Assembly (NCBI GenBank): GCA_903856555.1
Contig: CAIOCC010000154.1
Span: 1 to 17,119 of the forward strand
Length of the DNA stretch: 17,119 nt
From: an uncultured Bacteroidota bacterium
Lineage (GTDB): Bacteria; Bacteroidota; Bacteroidia; UBA7662
Direction: 5' to 3'
Shown: in pieces, positions 14,670 through 17,119 of the stretch
Layout of the letters: each line of letters opens with the position of its first letter
Numbering within the stretch: the first letter of the stretch is position 1
Made by a program: the position numbers and the translations under genes
The notes under the pieces: generated by a model
What the model saw: the letters and a program-made list of their open reading frames with translations, nothing else
Told to the model about the DNA's origin: nothing
Databases searched by the model: none

Positions 14670-15173
14670 ATGAAAAAATTACTGTCCATCCTGCTTTGTC
14701 TCGGTCTTTGGGGAATATCCTGCAAAAAAGAAGATAATCCAGGGAATACCCTGACCCCCGCCCAGACCTATGCCAATCGTTTGGCTGGTATTTGGGACGT
14801 AGACAGCTTGACGTATGCCGCCACCGTTTCGGTCCTGGGGCAGCAGATTCCGGTGAACGGGGGGACCTCCCAAGCCGGCTACATTGAATTCATCAACACC
14901 CCGTCCAAGGTGGTCAATTATGATATCAAATTCAGGCCCTCCTTGCCACCCACGATTCCCTTTCCTTTGGACACCGTGCGCTTGAGTGGCCAAGGCACCT
15001 GGACCAACACGGTCGATACCATCACGCTGGTGGATACCAGCGACCAGGTTTACAAATTCAAGGTTCTCTTCAACGGCACCAGCACCCAACAGCTGCGCAC
15101 CGTGGTCACTTACGACGGTGGAACCTTGGGTCAAGTACCGGTGACCCTCGAGATGACATTGGGTCGTCGCTGA
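14670..15173 (+). CDS. Small lipoprotein, lipocalin-like, with predicted surface-export signal
   Basis: The 167-residue product has a lipoprotein signal (MKKLLSILLCLGLWGISC) with Cys18 as the lipidated residue. The next residues are KKED, which fit the C-x-K-(D/E)-(D/E) lipoprotein export signal described for Capnocytophaga, so an outer-membrane, outward-facing location is predicted. The mature part begins with a Pro/Thr linker and LAGIWDVDSLTY, followed by alternating strands (GYIEFINT, YDIKFRP, GQGTWTNTVDTITLVD, VYKFKVLFNG, QLRTVVTYDG), the look of the lipocalin-like beta-barrel lipoproteins of Bacteroidota. No ligand can be inferred. ATG at 14670 is chosen because the upstream TTG at 14655 falls inside the promoter -7 box. 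The gene is divergent from a transmembrane regulator and 43 bases before the arginase-fold gene. Confidence 0.82.
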   Translation: MKKLLSILLCLGLWGISCKKEDNPGNTLTPAQTYANRLAGIWDVDSLTYAATVSVLGQQIPVNGGTSQAGYIEFINTPSKVVNYDIKFRPSLPPTIPFPLDTVRLSGQGTWTNTVDTITLVDTSDQVYKFKVLFNGTSTQQLRTVVTYDGGTLGQVPVTLEMTLGRR

Positions 15174-15216
15174 TCCCGGGTCTTATCGCTTTCGTTTCCG
15201 TACCTAGCCTCTATTC

Positions 15217-16416
15217 ATGAAGGATTTGGATTTTTTTAATCCTCCGGACCCCTCGTTGGTCCCGGATTCATCCGCCTACCCGGCCCATACCCTGGGTCAT
15301 CGAATCCTTCGCGCCGCGACCCGCCACCATTTGCCAGAGGATCCCTGCATGGTTCTCATAGGCTTGGATGATTTCAGGCCTCTGATGGAGACGCGGCCCG
15401 TCGAGTCAGGTTTTAAGGAACAACCGGAGAATCTTGTTGTAGGGGCCGACCGGATTCGACAGTATTTCTATGAGTTATCGGTGGCCGAAGGATTCCCTTT
15501 GTTGGCCGATTTGGGGAATATGATCCCGGGCCAAAGTCCGGAGGATACCCAATCCGCTTTGGCTTCGGTGACCTCTGAGTTGTTGGAACAGGGGCATTTC
15601 CCTGTTTGGATAGGGGGGCGTTTGGATTTTCTGCGCGGTATTTTCCAAGGCTTTAGCGGGAGAGGGCCCACCGATGTTTCCGTGGTTTCGGCCCGCACGC
15701 ATTTTCAAACGGGACCCGATGCACCTGCCTATTCGACCGTGCTCCGACAAATGGTTGAGAAGGATTCGACCCACCTGTTTAATCTTTCATGTTTGGCATT
15801 TCAATCCCATTGGTCCGAGCCCGAAGAAAACGCGCTCTTGGAACAAATGCGTTTTGAACAATTGAGGCTGGGCGCCCTGCGCCAACACCCCGAAAAGGCC
15901 GAACCTCTTTTGCGCTCCTCGCATCTCAGTGCCTTTAGCCTCAGTGCAGTGCGTTGGTCCGATGCGGATGGCAACCCCATGGGTGGACCCAACGGGCTCT
16001 GGGCCCACGAATTATGCCAGTTATGCCATTACGCAGGTGCCAACGATTTGTTACGAGTTGCCTTTTTCTGTGACTACCAGGCTTTACCGAATGATCAGGG
16101 GACCGGTGCCGCGACCCTGGCCCAGGCCTTGTGGTACCTTATCGAAGGGTTCAGCCAACGCTGCGACGATGTGCCCAAAATCAATTCGCGAAATTTCACC
16201 CGCTACACCATGGCCCTGCAGGGGAATCACGAGTTGATTTTTATCAAAAGCCAAAAAAGTGGTCGATGGTGGCTGGAGGTCACTTTGCCGGTTCCCAAAG
16301 GCTCCAAGCGTGAACGAGCCCTTTTGGTGCCCTGTACCTACGATGACTACCTACAGGCCTCCTCGGATGAATTGCCGGATCGTTGGTGGCGCATTCACCA
16401 AAAATATTTGTTGTAA
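15217..16416 (+). CDS. Arginase-fold (formimidoylglutamase-like) protein lacking the metal ligands
   Basis: This 399-residue protein resembles the Bacteroidota proteins usually named formimidoylglutamase or arginase family. Order of landmarks: LLADLGNMIPGQSPEDT (95-111), VWIGGRLDF (130-138), VSVVSARTHFQTG (154-166), FSLSAVRWSDADGNPMGGPNG (from 240), ALWYLIEGF (304-312), then RWWLEVTLPVP and VPCTYDDY toward the C-terminus and a PDRWWR end. Catalytic ureohydrolases need GG(D/N)H, DAHxD and SxDxD to hold two Mn ions. Here these read GGRLD, SARTH and SLSAV, so the His and most Asp ligands are gone and hydrolysis by the standard mechanism is unlikely. A binding or structural role is inferred. No hut genes are nearby. 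ATG at 15217 is 43 bases after the lipoprotein stop, so co-transcription with it is possible; the gene converges on purD. Confidence 0.85.
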   Translation: MKDLDFFNPPDPSLVPDSSAYPAHTLGHRILRAATRHHLPEDPCMVLIGLDDFRPLMETRPVESGFKEQPENLVVGADRIRQYFYELSVAEGFPLLADLGNMIPGQSPEDTQSALASVTSELLEQGHFPVWIGGRLDFLRGIFQGFSGRGPTDVSVVSARTHFQTGPDAPAYSTVLRQMVEKDSTHLFNLSCLAFQSHWSEPEENALLEQMRFEQLRLGALRQHPEKAEPLLRSSHLSAFSLSAVRWSDADGNPMGGPNGLWAHELCQLCHYAGANDLLRVAFFCDYQALPNDQGTGAATLAQALWYLIEGFSQRCDDVPKINSRNFTRYTMALQGNHELIFIKSQKSGRWWLEVTLPVPKGSKRERALLVPCTYDDYLQASSDELPDRWWRIHQKYLL

Positions 16417-16447
16417 CTCTTTTTGATCCAAAGGGTTGATGGGCCTG

Positions 16448-17119
16448 CTACAAGTCTTGGCCCAAATCCCTACGACAGAAGGCTCCCTCAAAGCGTATTT
16501 CTTGGGCCAAGGCCAAGCTCCTCCGGGCTGCCTCCTTCAAATCCGCATCCAAAACCGTCGCAGCCACCACGCGTCCGCCCCTGTTCACACAGTCCGCTCC
16601 TTCTCGCTTGGTCCCGGCATGGAATAGCCTTTCGTCTTCGGCATAATCCCTCCCCGTCAAACCAGTCATAGGATAACCCAATCGAAGTTCTCCGGGATAT
16701 CCGCCGGAACAAACCACGGTGGTCACCGCAAATCGAGGGTCTACCCTCAATTCCATCCCGCTCAATTTCCCTGAGGCCGCAGCGACCAAAAGTTCCAATA
16801 AATCGCTCTGGAGCCGGGGCATGACGGCTTCGGTTTCCGGATCGCCCATCCGCACATTGTATTCAATCACCATGGGCTCATCGCCCACTTTCATAAGGCC
16901 CACAAACAAGAATCCACGGTAATCGACCCCTTCGGATTGCAGACCCTGCAGCGTAGGCCGAACGATGCTTTCTTCGATTCGACGCATTAATTGAGGTGTG
17001 GCAAAAGGAGGTGGCGAAACCGCCCCCATGCCCCCTGTATTGAGACCTGTATCCCCTTCGCCCACCCTTTTGTAATCTTTGGCGGGAGGCAATAACACAT
17101 AATCTTTACCGTCACACAA
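16448..17119 (-). CDS. purD: Phosphoribosylamine-glycine ligase, C-terminal part
   Basis: PurD (GAR synthetase) joins glycine to 5-phosphoribosylamine with ATP, the second step of de novo purine synthesis. About 223 C-terminal residues are visible; the N-terminus lies beyond 17119, and since the whole enzyme has about 420-430 residues, roughly half is missing. The first visible codon is TTG inside the gene (LCDGKDYVLLPPAKDYKR) and is not a start. Conserved signatures include GLNTGGMGAVSP, YRGFLFVGLM, EYNVRMGDPETEAVMPRL (the ATP-grasp metal-binding segment) and RGGRVVAATV. The TAG stop is at 16448, 31 bases from the convergent arginase-fold gene. No frameshift was seen. The spacer between the two genes has no hairpin followed by a T-run. 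Confidence 0.95.
   Translation of the reverse strand: MCDGKDYVLLPPAKDYKRVGEGDTGLNTGGMGAVSPPPFATPQLMRRIEESIVRPTLQGLQSEGVDYRGFLFVGLMKVGDEPMVIEYNVRMGDPETEAVMPRLQSDLLELLVAAASGKLSGMELRVDPRFAVTTVVCSGGYPGELRLGYPMTGLTGRDYAEDERLFHAGTKREGADCVNRGGRVVAATVLDADLKEAARRSLALAQEIRFEGAFCRRDLGQDL

Noticed and set aside
16417..16447. Searched for a bidirectional terminator between the arginase-fold gene and purD
   Set aside because: Only a short T-run and a TTGAT direct repeat are present; no inverted repeat of useful length.

Overview
The window looks like chromosome from a member of the Bacteroidota with fairly GC-rich coding sequence. The evidence is a set of families typical of that phylum: a DUF4290 protein just upstream of murA, a doubled DUF1599 protein, a DoxX/BT_3928-type membrane protein, a c-di-AMP cyclase next to folP, a degenerate arginase-fold protein, and a membrane-bound regulator with a LuxR-like helix-turn-helix. 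The best promoter also fits the Bacteroidota pattern (TTTG, 19 bases, TAnnTTTG), and Shine-Dalgarno sites are inconspicuous. No rRNA, tRNA, CRISPR array, insertion sequence or phage gene was seen. No gene-free stretch exceeds 300 bases; the longest is 189 bases.

Layout. (1) Positions 1-7455, minus strand: a tight run transcribed as DUF1599, DoxX-type protein, DppB-type permease, shikimate kinase, UvrD/PcrA helicase, DUF4290 and murA. Junctions are 4-base or 1-base overlaps or gaps of 1-41 bases, so a single transcription unit is likely. murA leaves the window without its C-terminus. (2) Positions 7487-9159, plus strand: folP and the diadenylate cyclase cdaA, divergent from the first block across 31 bases. 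(3) Positions 9172-10924, minus strand: recF followed by a TPR lipoprotein. (4) Positions 10983-13251, plus strand: pyruvate dehydrogenase E1 alpha, a membrane-anchored TPR protein and lumazine synthase. (5) Positions 13239-16416: a transmembrane regulator (minus) divergent from a small, probably surface-exposed lipoprotein (plus), followed by an arginase-fold protein that lacks the metal ligands. (6) Positions 16448-17119, minus strand: the C-terminal part of purD.

Most of the content is housekeeping: peptidoglycan, folate, aromatic amino acid, riboflavin and purine synthesis, DNA repair and c-di-AMP signalling. The least explained part is the regulator/lipoprotein pair at 13.2-15.2 kb. The two genes share a 189-base, AT-rich intergenic region that carries identical TAAATTTG boxes on opposite strands and a TTGACAA direct repeat. 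Other points worth attention are a MurA with Asp in place of the usual catalytic Cys, a PcrA-type helicase with a Pro/Gly/Arg linker built from a 21-bp tandem repeat, an orphan peptide-type permease, and the arginase-fold protein.
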